DNA from: Epiperipatus broadwayi
Taxonomy: Eukaryota; Onychophora; Udeonychophora; Euonychophora; Peripatidae
DNA: 64,000 nucleotides
Assembly (NCBI GenBank): GCA_028023455.1
Contig: JAQFVV010006197.1
Span: forward strand, 19,463,254 to 19,527,253
Reading direction: 5' to 3'
Shown here one piece after another: positions 1 to 12,979 of this stretch. The position numbers and the translations under genes are program-made. Numbering within the stretch: position 1 is the stretch's first letter; each line of letters begins with the position of its first letter. Under the pieces are notes generated by a model. It did not search any database. It saw nothing but the letters and a program-made list of their open reading frames with translations, and was not told where the DNA came from.

Positions 1-399
1 CCTAAGAAAATAGTATTGCATTGAATTTTATAGTTTAATTATTGCCCGTTAGAACTAAATTAATACGTCTGAAAAGTATTATTACTCAGTTTATAACCTA
101 TGCTCCCAGCTATATTATTTAAATTATACAAAATTATATATTCATATTGGTCACATTTATTAATGTTTTAGGAAAGGTTAATAAGGAAAATAAAATAAAT
201 ATATTCTAATTTAAATCTTATATTTTATAATTGGGTTCAGGAAAGGCATGACATAAAAGGTATTATTATTATAATTATATGATTGCATTTAAGCATATTT
301 GCTCCAAGTAAGTTTGATTTTAATCTGATATGATCAGGTCATTATGTTAAGTATCTATTGTATAATTTGGGCTATATTAATCAAATATGATGATCATTA

Positions 400-720
400 T
401 ATCATCACCATTCAGAACGTTGCTAACATAAGCCATCCTCTTACTTCTTGGGTTTGTCATTTCGATGATATTAATATTTCAAATATATAGGAAGAAATCA
501 CTTTCTCCCTCACTCATCGCTGTATTGGAACACCTAAGATTCATGGCTGTGTCCTGACCTGTTTTTCCCCATGTTCCATGGATCATTTGTAAGGCATAAA
601 GAACTTGTTAAATACAAGCTGCCCTTCTACTTCTTGAATCACCGACAAACCATTTTATTTCATATTCATTTTGCTGCTCAAAATGCGTTAGGACCATTTT
701 ATTTCTTAGTTCAAATAAAG
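400..720 (-). mobile_element. possible 3' end of a non-LTR retrotransposon
   Basis: This stretch is richer in G and C than its surroundings. On the minus strand it ends with a short open segment reading MTNPRSKRMAYVSNVLNG followed by a decayed GATGAT-type tail near 405-425. A GAT-rich tail after a short coding end resembles the (TGA)n tail of the intact RTE element at 33.3 kb, so a LINE 3' end is plausible. No reverse transcriptase motif is visible upstream, so the family is not established. It could also be an unrelated old repeat. Confidence 0.25.
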
Positions 721-1567
721 GCCCACTCTTTTGCTTTATAAATCGTAATGAATTGTTTTTATTAAAATCAAACAATTTTATATTTATCGATAATTTAAAT
801 AATTTTCTTTGTTAAGTATTGAAGTTATACCCTATGTATTTATTATGCTGTTCATGAATTGATTTATGGATGTATAGAAAATAAATCTCACCTCTTTCTT
901 ACATAAAATTAGAATCATATTTTCTTTTCCAAATAATCGTTCGGTACAAACACCATAGGTATCGTTATTTACACTTGTCTATTATGTCAGGGCATAGATA
1001 AATATATTTCTTAAATACTTATGTATTAATTATTGGCATATGAGTACAACTGCCATTATTTATTGTACATTGTAATTCATGCTTCAAAGACTAGAGATAA
1101 TTTATAATACTCATCATAAATATTTGAAAAATATTTTCTTATTATTAAATTTTTATATACATACTTGGTTTGATTGTTTATTATTTATTAATTAGTTTTA
1201 AATATTTGTACTCACTGCTTGTATTGGTGACCCAAATATACATATGTGAATTTATTCAGAAATATCCGTAGTTGTTTTATCATACATTAGTTAGAGTCAG
1301 ATAAGTGGTCTCAGTAATCATCATATCCATTGAGCTAGTTTGAAATGCATAGTCTCATGTGCCATCAATATGTATTATCCATTAGGTTTTGATCTGAGCT
1401 TGTGAATTGGGTTCAAATTCAGTTTGGTCTTTGGTATAATTCTTTGGTTTGACTGGGTTTGAAGTCTGGTTTAGTGGGTTCAAATCGTGTTGGGTGGAAA
1501 ATACATTTGAACGGTACAATACAAGCAGTAAATGATATCGACTAGAAGCAATCAGTTTCAAAAAAAA

Positions 1568-1758
1568 ATTAAATAGCCTAAGGCAATACAAGCAAAAAAG
1601 CAGGAAAAGAATGTAACATGGGGAATTGAATAGCCTAATGCACTAATATTCAAAAAATCGCCAGGGGGGGGGGAGCAACACGAAAAACTAAATAGCCTAA
1701 AGCACTACAATTAAAAAAAGTGTGTGTGGAGCGGGGGAGTAACATGAAAAATTAAAAA
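1568..1758. repeat. short tandem array, three units of about 60 bp
   Basis: The word AATAGCCTA recurs at about 1572, 1629 and 1690, spacing 57 and 61 bases. Each unit goes on through an A-rich stretch, a G-rich stretch and a segment like GTAACATG or CAACACG before the next begins. The middle unit contains a run of about ten G. This is a degenerate minisatellite; I see no coding role. Confidence 0.6.
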
Positions 1759-1799
1759 AAATAAAAAAAACCTTTAAAATAAATCAAAAATGCTAATTT

Positions 1800-2260
1800 A
1801 TATAGTGATAATTTAAAAAAAATAAAAAACGCTATAAATCAAACATTGCAATAGTAAATCTGAAAAAATTAACATATGTTAAGGCAAAGTATTCACACGA
1901 ATTGCAGTACATTTTTTAAAAAAATTATAAATGCTATTTACAAAAGCCTTTATATAGTGAAAATTTAAAAAAGACACAAATCACAAATGCCATTTATTTA
2001 GCGATAATCAGAAAAAATAATAAATGCTACGTTCAAAAGCCTATTCCTGTCTTTCAACATTATATACTAAATCTCAAAAATCAGTACAAAAAAATTAAAA
2101 AAATAATATTTAAAAAGTATAATACTAAATCTCAAAAAAAAAAAAAACGTATGTTAAATGGAGGGAAAAATGAATTGCATTACATGTAAAAAAAATAAAA
2201 AACGCTTTAAATCAAACATCATAATAGTAAATCTCGAAAAATTAACGTATGCAAATTAGA
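1800..2260. repeat. degenerate A-rich repeats
   Basis: Segments starting with AACGCTATAAATCAAACAT (near 1828) and AACGCTTTAAATCAAACAT (near 2200) are followed by the shared words ATAGTAAATCT and AAAATTAAC, giving a direct repeat of about 55 bp spaced roughly 370 bp apart. Intermediate pieces such as AAATGCTA and AAAGCCT recur between them. This looks like a decayed tandem array continuous with the one just upstream. Confidence 0.45.
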
Positions 2261-3199
2261 AAAATTGATAAAAATGCCTGCAGAATGTCAAGTGGTCAGT
2301 TCAATCAGTTGCATCTAAAGAAGTAGTAAACCAGTATTAGCAGTAAAGAAGAGCTTTAGCCATAATTTAATTAGACTATCTCAAGAGATGTGCATGAACA
2401 GTAAGGTGCTTACAGAACTACAGTTGGAAAGAGACTTTTAAATATAAATTATCTACAGAAATATGATCTAGATGGATGCTGTGATTAAAGCAATTACCTA
2501 GTTGATTTACTAATCCTATTTACTAATATTATTATTCAGAATAAATAAACTTTTGGATTTATTGTTAAATTTTTTGTAGTTTAATTGCCAGAATATAGTT
2601 GGCCCTCGATATATTAGATATATTATGTGTCGCAGTCCACAGAGGATTTTATCTGTGAAACTGGATACATTAAGAATAATTTTAGAAATTGCCTTGAGGT
2701 TTTATATAATGAAAAAATGTATGAACTATGAATGAAAAATAATTGAAGAAAGTCTAGAAAAAAGTTTGATGAAAATGATACATATAGCCAGAAAAAATAA
2801 AATGAAGGTCAGAAGAGATAATGGTATTGTGAATAAAAGTAAACATTTTAAATTAAGATCAAATCCAATGACTTGCTATTAAAGACCAAAAGCAATATTA
2901 CACAAGAGTAGTTTCAAAGATAATAAAAATAAAAACAGTTGAATGAACAAAAGCAAATTTTAAAATAGGTCTGAAATCAAAAGACCATTCAACTTTGAAT
3001 GATTTATTTAAAAATACCAATGGCTAGATTATAACAAAGTAAATCAAAATCAAAACAGAAATGAAAATAAAAATTCACAAAAGCTATTTCACAATATGAA
3101 ACACATGATTGATAAGATCAGAATCCCTTTGAGATTACTGACACTTTAATAGAAATATTATTGTGTTTTCATTTTGGACTCAAATCTTTATAGTTAGCT

Positions 3200-3285
3200 A
3201 ATAAAATAAAAGGTGGCTGCTGGAGGGTTTTTATGCACAAAACTTCTTGCATTCAATGATTACTCTGGCTTGCACTGAATGGCCT
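3200..3285 (-). mobile_element. fragment of the 5-copy MITE family
   Basis: The minus strand here matches the core of the element described at 6500-6657: the segment from TTTTATGCACAA through AATGATTACTCTGGCT to TGCACTGAATGG. The second half of the core and both termini are missing. It is joined instead to a block containing CCAGCAGCCAC (minus strand), which also occurs near 16,780 downstream of another copy. That suggests a longer parent element from which the short copies derive. Confidence 0.55.
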
Positions 3286-3299
3286 CTGTGTAAAAATTG

Positions 3300-5078
3300 A
3301 AGAATTATTTATATTGTAGTATGTTCTGACAGTTTATGGATGTGAAAATTGGATATTGAAAAATCAAAACAGAATATTATTTACACTTTTTAAAAATGTG
3401 AAAAATTTTAAAAGAGAATACGATCAACACCAAAAAATAAGAATAATAGACAAATAAATTCTTCATCATATTAATATGAAGTTTCAAATGATATACAAAA
3501 TGATTAGTTACAATTGTAATAAAATCTAAATATATAATGTTTGATAAAATGGAATGTCAATGACAAAGAATGACCAACAATGGGGTGATGAGACTTCATT
3601 ATTATAATGATAAAAGTGTTATTGAAGAGTGAGAGTGTGGTTAAAGAATCTGAAAAGTAAACCACATTAGCTTATTCTTAAAGAATGTCATTCATATGAC
3701 TGCAAAGAAACTGATACTTTGATTAATCAATGATGGTAATTTGTATGAAATAACATCTCCAATTTAGATTTACAACATAAAATGTAATGCTATTTAAAAC
3801 TATATTGTAAAACAATAGTGCCTTTTATAGTGTTAGACTACTCAGAAATTGTACGTAAAGCTCTACATGGTCTAGTAAAAATGGCATAGTAAAGACTATA
3901 GTGCTCAAATTTCATGCAAACCATTCATTTGTAGTTTACTGTTCTTAAATATATTATTAACATTATTTTTTTTATATAATCATACAAATAAATTTTATTC
4001 AACTTGTAATGTAGTCTTTATGTTAAATATCTGTGAATTTAAATAAACATTTTGCAATATCATAAAAACTGCATTATAATATAAGTGTTAATGTATTAGC
4101 CTGTCATGACTTTGTCATGCCCTGTATGGTTTAGTGCAGTGGTAGAATGTCAGATTCTGGCCCCAATGATTAACTCCAGTTTTGGAACTTTCAGCACTAA
4201 AACATCTTATAAACTCCAGAGCAAAAAAACCATTCAATTATTTATGTCTAACATGAAGTTGAATATATATATATATATATATTTTTCAGATAAGTCAAGG
4301 TTTTATTAAATTAACTGAAATATAGTCAACTTATTTACCCATCAACGTAATCATCATTGAATGGACAGCTAAAGAACAATAATGTGCTAATTACAAATAT
4401 ATGTTCACACTATTCACTTACAGATGTTAAGTAGAGGTTTACTTTTAATTTTCATGAATTTATTGCAGATTATAAGCAATGCAGATTTTTTTTTCTTTGA
4501 CTGATTGAGAGTTTTATTTAATTTTTTTGACAAATAAAAAATATCTATTACTATGCAAAATAATAAAAATTTATCATACAAAAGATAAATAGCTCATATA
4601 TAAAGATAAACACTAATTTTATGTAATGAAGGAAAATATAAATGCTAAAAAAGCAAAAACATGAAATGATATGTTCCAATAATTAATGATAAGTTAATGT
4701 ATATGTTAAAGATTCCAAAAGAAGTAGTGATAAATTTCTTCTTTAATCATTTAGTCATTTGTTTGAAAAATGATATAACTTTGGATCTTGTACTAAGTAA
4801 TATATGTAGTATAACAATTCATTTTACTTAGCCAGATTGAGAATTTTGTTACTGTTCTTTAAATAATGAATCGATTCATACATTTTTAGTTTTTTGATTA
4901 AATAATCAATAAACAAGACGTCTAAAACATATGAAACTATCTACTGTGTGTATGTATATGTTCATCATTTTAAAATCTATATCCACATTTACAAGGTAAA
5001 CTGTTTAGTTTAATGTATAAAACCATTAAAAGATCACAAGATCATCATTTCCTATTCTAACAGAAGCTGTTAAAACAG
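3300..5078. other. AT-rich stretch without recognised features
   Basis: I see no coding signal. An (AT)n run lies near 4262-4281. The short open frame around 4106-4309 has no recognisable motif and is best regarded as chance. Confidence 0.5.
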
Positions 5079-5273
5079 TAGCAAACTCTCTAGACAGTAG
5101 TGCCACATAGTGCAAGCCTTGGTAATCAATGGATGCAAGAAGGTTTGTGCATGAAATCCATATCTAGATTTGTACTTAAAATCCTTACATAGTGCCTACT
5201 CATCCAATATCCCCAAACTAGTTTCTAGCTTGTGGCTTTCACTTGGTGGCAGTACTGTATGGAGAGTTTGCTA
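5079..5273 (+). mobile_element. MITE family copy, TIR-bounded, 195 bp
   Basis: The left end TAGCAAACTCTCTAGACAG and the reverse complement of the right end, TAGCAAACTCTCCATACAG, match closely and continue through a GTGCC/CTGCC block. The interior carries the family core (AATCAATGGATGC, TTTGTGCAT, TAGTGCCTACTCATCCAATA, CTTGTGGCTTTCAC). It is longer than the copy at 6500 because about 25 bases beside the word ATCTAG are duplicated or inserted. No clear target duplication is visible. Confidence 0.75.
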
Positions 5274-5324
5274 CCGATTTAATATAATGAAAATGTGACA
5301 ACTTCGGAGATTTAGATTCGTAGA

Positions 5325-5395
5325 TTGCGGCCCAGTTTTGTTACTTCTGGTTCTCAGGCTTCTCGTGAAATCCCAAGCAATAAATCATATGATTA
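5325..5395. repeat. dispersed repeat, partner near 29,375-29,435
   Basis: Both places read TTCTGGT, then a CCCAAG word, AATAAA, and a TTGGTTATTT or ATGATTATTT ending, in the same order and spacing. Similarity is moderate, so this is a short, old dispersed repeat of unknown class. Confidence 0.35.
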
Positions 5396-6499
5396 TTTTT
5401 TATAAGCTATATATATCCTTTGATCCTTTTTATATTCTATGTATGGTTAATAATAGAATTAAATTTTTTCTGTTTTTAATAACACAGAGTTGAATTAGAT
5501 AAAAATACAGCTTTTATTATAAATAAAATATAATGCTTCTTTTCTAAAGAAATTGTGCAAATGATAATCAAATCAAACTGTTGCACAGAGGCGACAATAA
5601 CTGCGAAATGTCAATATAATTTCTTTGACTACAATAGTTTGCTAATTTGAAAACAAATTTTCTTTTTTTGGCTGACAGCATTTCCAACTTAAAGTTAAAT
5701 AAAAACAATTATTAAAATAAACGAATTATTTCTGATGTCAGTTAATAAAAAAGAAAAAAAACTAAAAAGTGACAAGTTGAAAAGTGAAATGACAAGTTTA
5801 TCTTTGTCATTATCAATTCTCCACCAAATGGGTGGAAAAATATCTTTCAACTACTTCATTAAAGACCTAGATATTTATTATTATTTAAAAAGTAATTCAT
5901 ATATGTACAAAAACATACATACATAGAGACATATTTACAATGAATATCATTATTTTAGACGGCCAATATCAAAATGAACATTATAGGATTCTATTAACGT
6001 ATTTGAAATATACAATGAAAACATTAAATCACTTTATACATATCACTCACTACCTTCTAAAGCAATCTATGTAAATATGAATAGTCAACGAACACAAGAC
6101 AGCAACAACAATCAAATTTTAGTTTCTGATTATTGGCTTTCATCGGTGAGGATCATCAAATTGTAAATATCTTGTCCACAGATTATTATTATATATTTTT
6201 TCTATTTACTAAATGCACATAAGTACATATAATGCTACTTTTATAATAAATTATACCATTTTATATTATTTATAATAAAACAAACATTATATAACTATAC
6301 TAGCTTATATTTAGAATGTACATTGATAACATTCACTTTCTATCACTATCCAAACTGTCAAAGAGGCTCTTATGTATGCATCACACATATATTCAATAAT
6401 CTAACTAATACCTTATTAATCTTTCAACAGGAGCTGTGATTCAACAATATAATGACATGATCACTATTTCTTATACTAGCACATAATTGTTATTAAACT

Positions 6500-6657
6500 A
6501 GGCAAAAGTTTCCATACAGTAGTGCCACCCTGTGCCAACCAGAATAATCAATGGATGCCAGAAGGCTTGTGCATAAAATCCCTATCTAGTGCCTACTCAC
6601 CCAATATCCCCAGACTAGTTTTCACAGGGTGGCACTACTGTATGAAAAGTTTTGCCT
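6500..6657 (+). mobile_element. MITE, 158 bp with 35-bp terminal inverted repeats
   Basis: The first 35 bases (6500-6534, starting AGGCAAAAGTTTCCATACAG) and the last 35 (6623-6657) are inverted copies of each other with two mismatches; the inner 22 bp are identical. The interior is non-coding and is shared with copies at 3.2, 5.1, 16.6 and 58.1 kb. The flanks TTATTAAAC on the left and TTGTTCAAC on the right could be a mutated 9-bp target duplication. With the cleaner 9-bp duplication at the 58.1 kb copy, this points to a hAT-like or Mutator-like parent. The 61-residue open frame inside is a consequence of the low stop density, not a gene. Confidence 0.85.
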
Positions 6658-7315
6658 TGTTCAACATTATAATGCTTAGAAATCAGAATATAATAGGAAA
6701 TGCTTGAAAAACTTACTTTTCATCTGGACAATTTGAAAATATTTAAAGCTTGTAAATTACAAAAAATATAACCCCTTTTAAAATATATCAGAAAGAGTCA
6801 TTGCTCTACAATGAATCTTGGCCATAAGTCTCACAATAAGGATTTGATAATAAAAAACATTTTAACTGCTTAAGCTCAATTTTTTTTGTCAAAAGATTAT
6901 TTAAAGATATATCTCTGACATTCATTTAATATCCAAACTCATACAATGAGTAAGTTTTTAATCACCATAATTAAACAATATGAAAAATTATATTTCTGAA
7001 CAATCTAAACATTTTTACTATATAGTATTAGCACCATACCATCCTTACTATCTATGTCTATGTTATAGAATCTGGGTCTCCAAACTATGGACAGCAGGCC
7101 ATATCCAGCCTATGATATGATTTTGTCTGGCTTACAAAAGAATTGTGTGAAAATGTGCTAATTAAACTAATTTTACAATGAAAATCCTGCAAAAAGCATG
7201 GGTAATGATAGAGTTCAAGTGAATTAATTAAAACTGTGTTGAAAATTTATTGGTAGTCCATATTATATTAACATTGTACTTACATATTAGTCTGGTAATG
7301 AAATATCACATATGT

Positions 7316-7425
7316 ATTAGTGCAGCAATAATTTTATAATCTTGTGATCTCAGAAAATAATAGCTACATGGAAGCTTTTGACAAACTTAATCGATCAATT
7401 AGGGCAAATGATAACCTCTAAGTTT
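7316..7425. repeat. internal direct repeat of the hAT region, copy 1
   Basis: Shares GACAAACTTAAT, GATCAATT or CATCAATT, and AAAATAATA/AAAATAATG in the same order with 8548-8650, with many substitutions. It may be a subterminal repeat of the transposon or the mark of an internal duplication. Confidence 0.5.
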
Positions 7426-7719
7426 ATTTACTGCAAAATGGTGACCTATAACATTATTTAGTGGAAATAAAATGAACAGAAATCAAGTAAACAATTTTCA
7501 ATATTTGCAATTCCAAAAAAAAAAAAAGGCAATTTAATAAAACAAGTTTAATATTTAAACAGCATTAAACTGTTGCACATGTGCTTTGGATTTTAACTAT
7601 AAAATGAATGAATACGAACACTTCAAAACCATTAAATTAGCATTGTTTGTATTATCAGTTGATTCTTGAATTAAATGACAAAAAACTTATCTATGAGATT
7701 AAAATAGTCATAATATTAT

Positions 7720-8165
7720 TGTCAATAGAATCTATCCTTCTTTTAACTGTATTGTTGGACATGAAAATTTTTTTAATGGTTTTGAAACTTTGGAACCATG
7801 AATAATTTTACAAATTTTTATTACTGCCAATTATATGAGATCATTGTCAATTTCATGAGTTTTTTGTTTTGTTTTAGCTACCAAATAAGCAATTTCAAAG
7901 GAAGCTTTCAGTAATTTGTCATTTAATTTAGCTTGTTTTAAAAAGAATGCTGCTTGACATTTAAATTCTTAGGCCTTTCTTTGGAAAAACTCAACTGCTT
8001 TACTTTTATATATATTATGAATGGTTTCCAAGTGGTAATTAAGTTTGCCTGGCCACATATAATCATTTGATAATTATTTTTGGCAAATTACATCCAATAG
8101 TTTGTTAGGATCATTATTTGATTGAACAAATCCATATTGTATATTATGCAGCATTAGTTTTTTTT
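7720..8165 (-). pseudogene. hAT transposase remnant with BED zinc finger (ZBED/SCAND3/GTF2IRD2-like)
   Basis: Reading the minus strand from about 8155, one sees a fragment like QYGFVQSNNDPNK, then VICQK, LSNDYMWPGKLNYHLETIH and, after a frameshift, VEFFQRKA. This order (GF..., a C-containing motif, LSN, KL..HLET.H, EFF.RK) is the BED-type finger of hAT transposases; the second zinc-binding cysteine of the usual C-x2-C pair is lost in a damaged spot. Further on, LNDKLLKASFEIAYLVAKTK and, after a stop, IIHGSKVSKPLKKF match the conserved segment after the finger in ZBED/GTF2IRD2-like proteins. Several stops and frameshifts interrupt it and the catalytic domain with the RNase H-like fold is not recognisable, so this copy is dead. 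The family is recognised from remembered consensus, not a search. Confidence 0.75.
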
Positions 8166-8547
8166 TCATTTGATATTTTTTGTCACTTACCTTCAGCTTC
8201 AGAAATCAACATGGACTGTGATTGTTTCAATGTGACTAGTCCAGATGTTTTTGAATGGTCAACATTATCATTCTCTGCAATAACTTATTGAACTTTTTCT
8301 AATTAATCATTTATTCATTTTAATGGTTAATATGTTAAACAACAAATGGTTCAAATCTTTTACTGTTGAATCACTGAATTTCCTTATAGTTTCTTTGCTA
8401 TATACCCATACCTCCCATCAACATGCAAGAGGCACACAATAGACAGAGCATGTATTGTATGTATCAACACTAATAACTAGTCACTAGGCATTAGTGGGCC
8501 AAATATTCACATACATTCTCATGCAAAAATCACAGGTATTAAGGCAT

Positions 8548-8650
8548 TAGTGTGGTTATAACTTTCTAACCATGCAATCTCATAAAATAATGACTGCATG
8601 AGAGCTTCGGACAAACTTAATCCATCAATTTTGATAAATGGTAACACCAT
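8548..8650. repeat. internal direct repeat of the hAT region, copy 2
   Basis: Same orientation as 7316-7425: TTAGTG, ATCTCATAAAATAATG, GCATGAGAGCTT and GACAAACTTAAT align with the first copy. Its closeness to the right terminus mirrors the position of the first copy near the left terminus. Confidence 0.5.
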
Positions 8651-8869
8651 TTTGCTGAACAACTATCTCCTGATCAGAATATTATCTAACATTCATTTAA
8701 AAAATGAATTCATTTTCTTTGTAGACGATTGTATATGTGTTTAATTCGGTATTCATATACAAATTTTTTTTTTTTTTGACAACTTTTATCACCACCAGAT
8801 ATTTCTGAGATCCTCCACAAAAAGGTCTGCGACCCCCCCCCCCCTATTTTGAAAAGCATGGCTCTACTT

Positions 8870-11800
8870 CTAAAAAATTAAATATTGTGTTTTCCTCTCT
8901 TCTTACTAGTCAAGTTCATGTTTCAATTTGAGAAAACAAATTTTAAATTAGTTAAAATTCATTTCTAAGTTAATTTTTGTTGTACTACATTGTATGTGTG
9001 TATAAATAAATATTGCCTAAGACTATATTTATAATTATAGTCAAAATGAAATAAAAATAGAACAATAAAAATACTAGTAAAATTATTATTTTTCTTTCAC
9101 AAAAATTTCTTCATAATCATGATTTCGCATATTAAACAAATAGATCTTTTCAAGTAAAAACTATTAACCACATTCATATACATATATAACTATCTTTAAT
9201 TTAAAATAAATCTCAATCATTTCTAACATTATAAAAACCTGTTTTAAATTATGAGTGTTTTAGTTCATAATTTTCACTTGAAAAAATTGCTCTTAAAATT
9301 TTTTTTGAAAAAAAATGTTTAATTTTGGTATTTTTATTGCTATATTTTTATTGTAATTTGTATATGTGTGTATATATGCTATTATAATTTAATTTTGAAG
9401 TGACAGACTTCCAGCACACTCATAACTGTGAAACCATTCTTTCTAGATAAATGATTTAATAATTATTATTAATCATTTATTACACTAGAAATTATCATAC
9501 CATTTTTAATCATAACTTTAAACATTAATCTATTATTATTATTAACACAATCACATGACATAATTAACTGAAGTCCATTTTTTTCCATATGTAAAATCTT
9601 GAATATGCTTATAATTTTCCATTTTGATTCAATATAAAAAGTATCTTGGGGTGGGGTGGGGTGACACTTTTTCAGATGTTTTTATTCATGTGAATACAGC
9701 AAATATGGAGAAATTAAATATATATATTGTACCCTTACTTCTCGATGTATAATATAATTTGAAATACGACTAGCTCAATTAAATTATAATGCTTAAGTAA
9801 AATTTGCATATCTATCTTTAATTTACTTTTATACTATCATATTCTAATTAAATTTATTATCAATTATCAAAATCAATATATTTCTATAGTATGTACTAAT
9901 TAAATAAGTATTTATTAAAATCATGAGACTGTGAAGTAAAGTTACAAAGTAATAAGTAGATTTACATTGAGTCAATATCTTCCAAGACATTGTCTCAATG
10001 GCATAAGAATATTGTCACCTCCCTATTAACTTACTACTACCTCAACAGCATTCTTATGGCTTTTAAAATAAAATAAACTATCTTTAATAATAATAAATAA
10101 ATAAATCTGAACTTTTAATTTTAAAATATAATTAAATAATCTCAGGTTCTTCTAATTATCTTAAAGTAATGATAACTCATGTAAATAAGTATGATATGGG
10201 ATTTTACATCAAACCTAAATACACCTAACTTATTTTAATAATAATAATAATACTAATCTTAGAGTATAACCTAATCTTTTCTATTTCTGTTATATCAATA
10301 ATCATTAAATAAATAATCATATGTATATCTTTTATTTTCATATAGCATCTTAATTTTGGAATAAATCAAATCTTATAATTCAATAATCTGTGGCAATAAA
10401 TAATATTGTACTCTTATATTATGCATGATAATTACTCTATGACCATTGTAATATGATGTAATAATGTTAATCAATTCTCATAAATGATAATCAGGAAAAT
10501 ATTGTATTTATTTCTAAAATAATATTAATAAATTCATATTGTGCAAATATTATGTTTGTTCAAATTATCTGCTGTCAAATGCTGTGGTGCAAAATAATGA
10601 ACTCGACACACTTTTAAAACAAATTAAACAAATTTATTTACATTAACTTTGATTAAGAATCTATTTACAATATTTACAGTTCAAAATTAGAAAAACAAAG
10701 GAAAATAAAATATATAAAAATATTAATACAAGATGTTTACACTGTTATTAACTTATGCTCTTAATAAATAATTGATACATTCTTTTAAAATGCTGTACTA
10801 ATAACATTGAAGTATGTTTTCGAACCTACACTTTAAATACATATCAGTATGCTTCAATTATTATAAATAAATTTATGTAAATATTGTTTATGTAGCATAT
10901 GTAAACAATTAAACTTTCATAATTAAATCGCTACATCAATTAAGTATTATTATTATTCATTTCATCATGTATTAGCATGTGTTCACTTTATTATTAGTAC
11001 TACTTTAATATCATAATATAGAAATCAATGTATTTTGTAATGTAATAACAAATAATTGATTACAATTTTATATTTCACTTAATGCAATTCATGCTACAGG
11101 TTTTATCAAATATGCATTACATATATGTGTTGTTGAAACAATAATATTATTCAAATCATTCATTAATTTCAAATTAATAAAGTATTATATTAGATAAATT
11201 TTATGATTCTTTTCTATATAAAATTATTACTTCATTTTATGTGTTATACTACTCCTTCTTAATAAATTTCTATCTACAAAAAACATCCTCTAAACTTATT
11301 TAAAATTTCCGGAAAACAACTTTCAACTCTAAATAAAATACTAATTCCAAACTATTTATGCTTCATTATCTATACTTGGTAAACTTTCAACCTAAATATA
11401 AACTTCTCCATAAAACTTAACGTAATTTATCCAATAAACAACAATAAAATATAGACCCCTAAATCTATTCCTAACTTGCAATAAAAATAATTACCCATGA
11501 ATAATAAATATAATTCTAATACTATAACATAAAATATCAAAGTTTATTAACGAAAGAATCATATAATTATTTCTAAGCTTCTTATGTAATGTTGCATCGT
11601 ATTTATTTCATAAATTCAAATTATGCATATTTAAATAAAACTGTCACTGCCAATATAATGTGTGTATTTTTAAAATAATCATACATTCATTCAAAATAAC
11701 ATAATATTTGGTTGATCTAAAGAAAACATATTAAATACATAAAAATTATTATTATTACAATTTTTACCATCAATAATGATTTAATGTACAGTCCATCTTC

Positions 11801-12960
11801 CAATATTCTTCGGAATTACAGCTTCATAAAATAATTCACATTTACACTCACGATCATTCTTTAAAATATTCTGTGTTATATTAATTATAAAATAAACTCA
11901 TGCAATTAATCATTATATTATTTTTTAGTTACTATTTTAAGAAATGTACCTATCTTATTTTTAATAAATTAATAATATTTAACTTTTATATTAGATAAAT
12001 AAAACAAAATTCATATTACATAAATCCAGCGATGTTTCCTTTTCACCATAAAGTTTTTTAATCGTAGGCACATATTCACTAGAACACCATTTCCTGTTTC
12101 CGGTCCACCACGTGTTTTTTAAAAGTTTATGAAAAACGAAAACGTTCTTTTAAAACAAAATAAAAGTTAATTTTTCCATAAGAAATAAAATAAATTAAAA
12201 TAGTTTATAGGATCCTGTTTTAATTCTTTCTAGAATATTATTCAAAGTTATTATTTTAAATTAGTCCATAGTTTATGAAAAATTATCATTTAATTATTTT
12301 AAATTAACTGGGACGTCCACTTGCGCATCTCTTAACAAAATATCCAGGTAAGAATAAGCTTTTTCATCTAAACAACCAGCGTTTAAATTATTTCAATATA
12401 ATAATCTTTATTATATTAAGATTTCTAGCTAAATATATTTTTAATCTATTTGCCTTTTTAAAATTGTCCACATTCAGTCTTTTAATCATAAAGACTTAAC
12501 AAGGCAAGTATTCAAAGCTACTTTCATTTTTAATATCTTTACTTAAGATATATTTTTAAATTTATAGCTTGCAAAAATACTTTCTTTACACAAAAGTATT
12601 TATTCTTTAAAATATCTATTTTCTAATAGGCAATAGTAATTAGCTTTTAAAATTATATACTGTCCAAAATACTACTTTTCTCCATCTTGTAATTTTCCGA
12701 ATTAATCCAGCGTTTGTCATATTTCTAAGGTAAAGTTTCCGATATATTTTCACTATATATGATGTTCCCATGACTATTTGCTTGTAAATTGAGCTTAATT
12801 AGAGACGACCGATAGGGAAAATTAAATTAACACTGCAGGTCTATCATTTAAAACTTTTATAAATTATTTACAATGACACTCTTATAATTTTAAAAAATGA
12901 TTTTAGAGCATCTATAAAAATTTACGTAGCTATTTTTAATAAACAATTAACTTGAAAAAT
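8870..12960. other. AT-rich stretch without recognised genes
   Basis: Very AT-rich sequence with no open frame of note. Around 12,000-12,340 base composition is less extreme and contains several CG dinucleotides (for example near 12,090-12,120), which could mark old element sequence. I cannot assign it. Confidence 0.4.
9722..9760. repeat. short dispersed repeat, partner at 42,050-42,090
   Basis: The word ATTGTACCCTTACTTCTCGA is identical here and near 42,055, both times next to TATATA on one side and TATAATATA on the other. Probably a fragment of an interspersed element attached to microsatellite sequence; class unknown. Confidence 0.5.
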
Positions 12961-12979
12961 CAATCACAGAGTCTTCTCC

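Larger units (their letters stand above)
7070..8865 (-). mobile_element. decayed hAT DNA transposon
   Basis: The left end reads GGGTCTCCAAACTATGG (from 7074) and the reverse complement of the right end reads TGCTTTTCAAAATAGGGG (ending near 8865, with a run of C on the plus strand); these are similar enough to be worn hAT-type termini. Between them lies a minus-strand transposase remnant. Two related segments of about 100 bp, 7316-7425 and 8548-8650, lie in the same orientation near the two ends. No 8-bp target duplication can be seen, so the outer limits are approximate. Confidence 0.65.
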
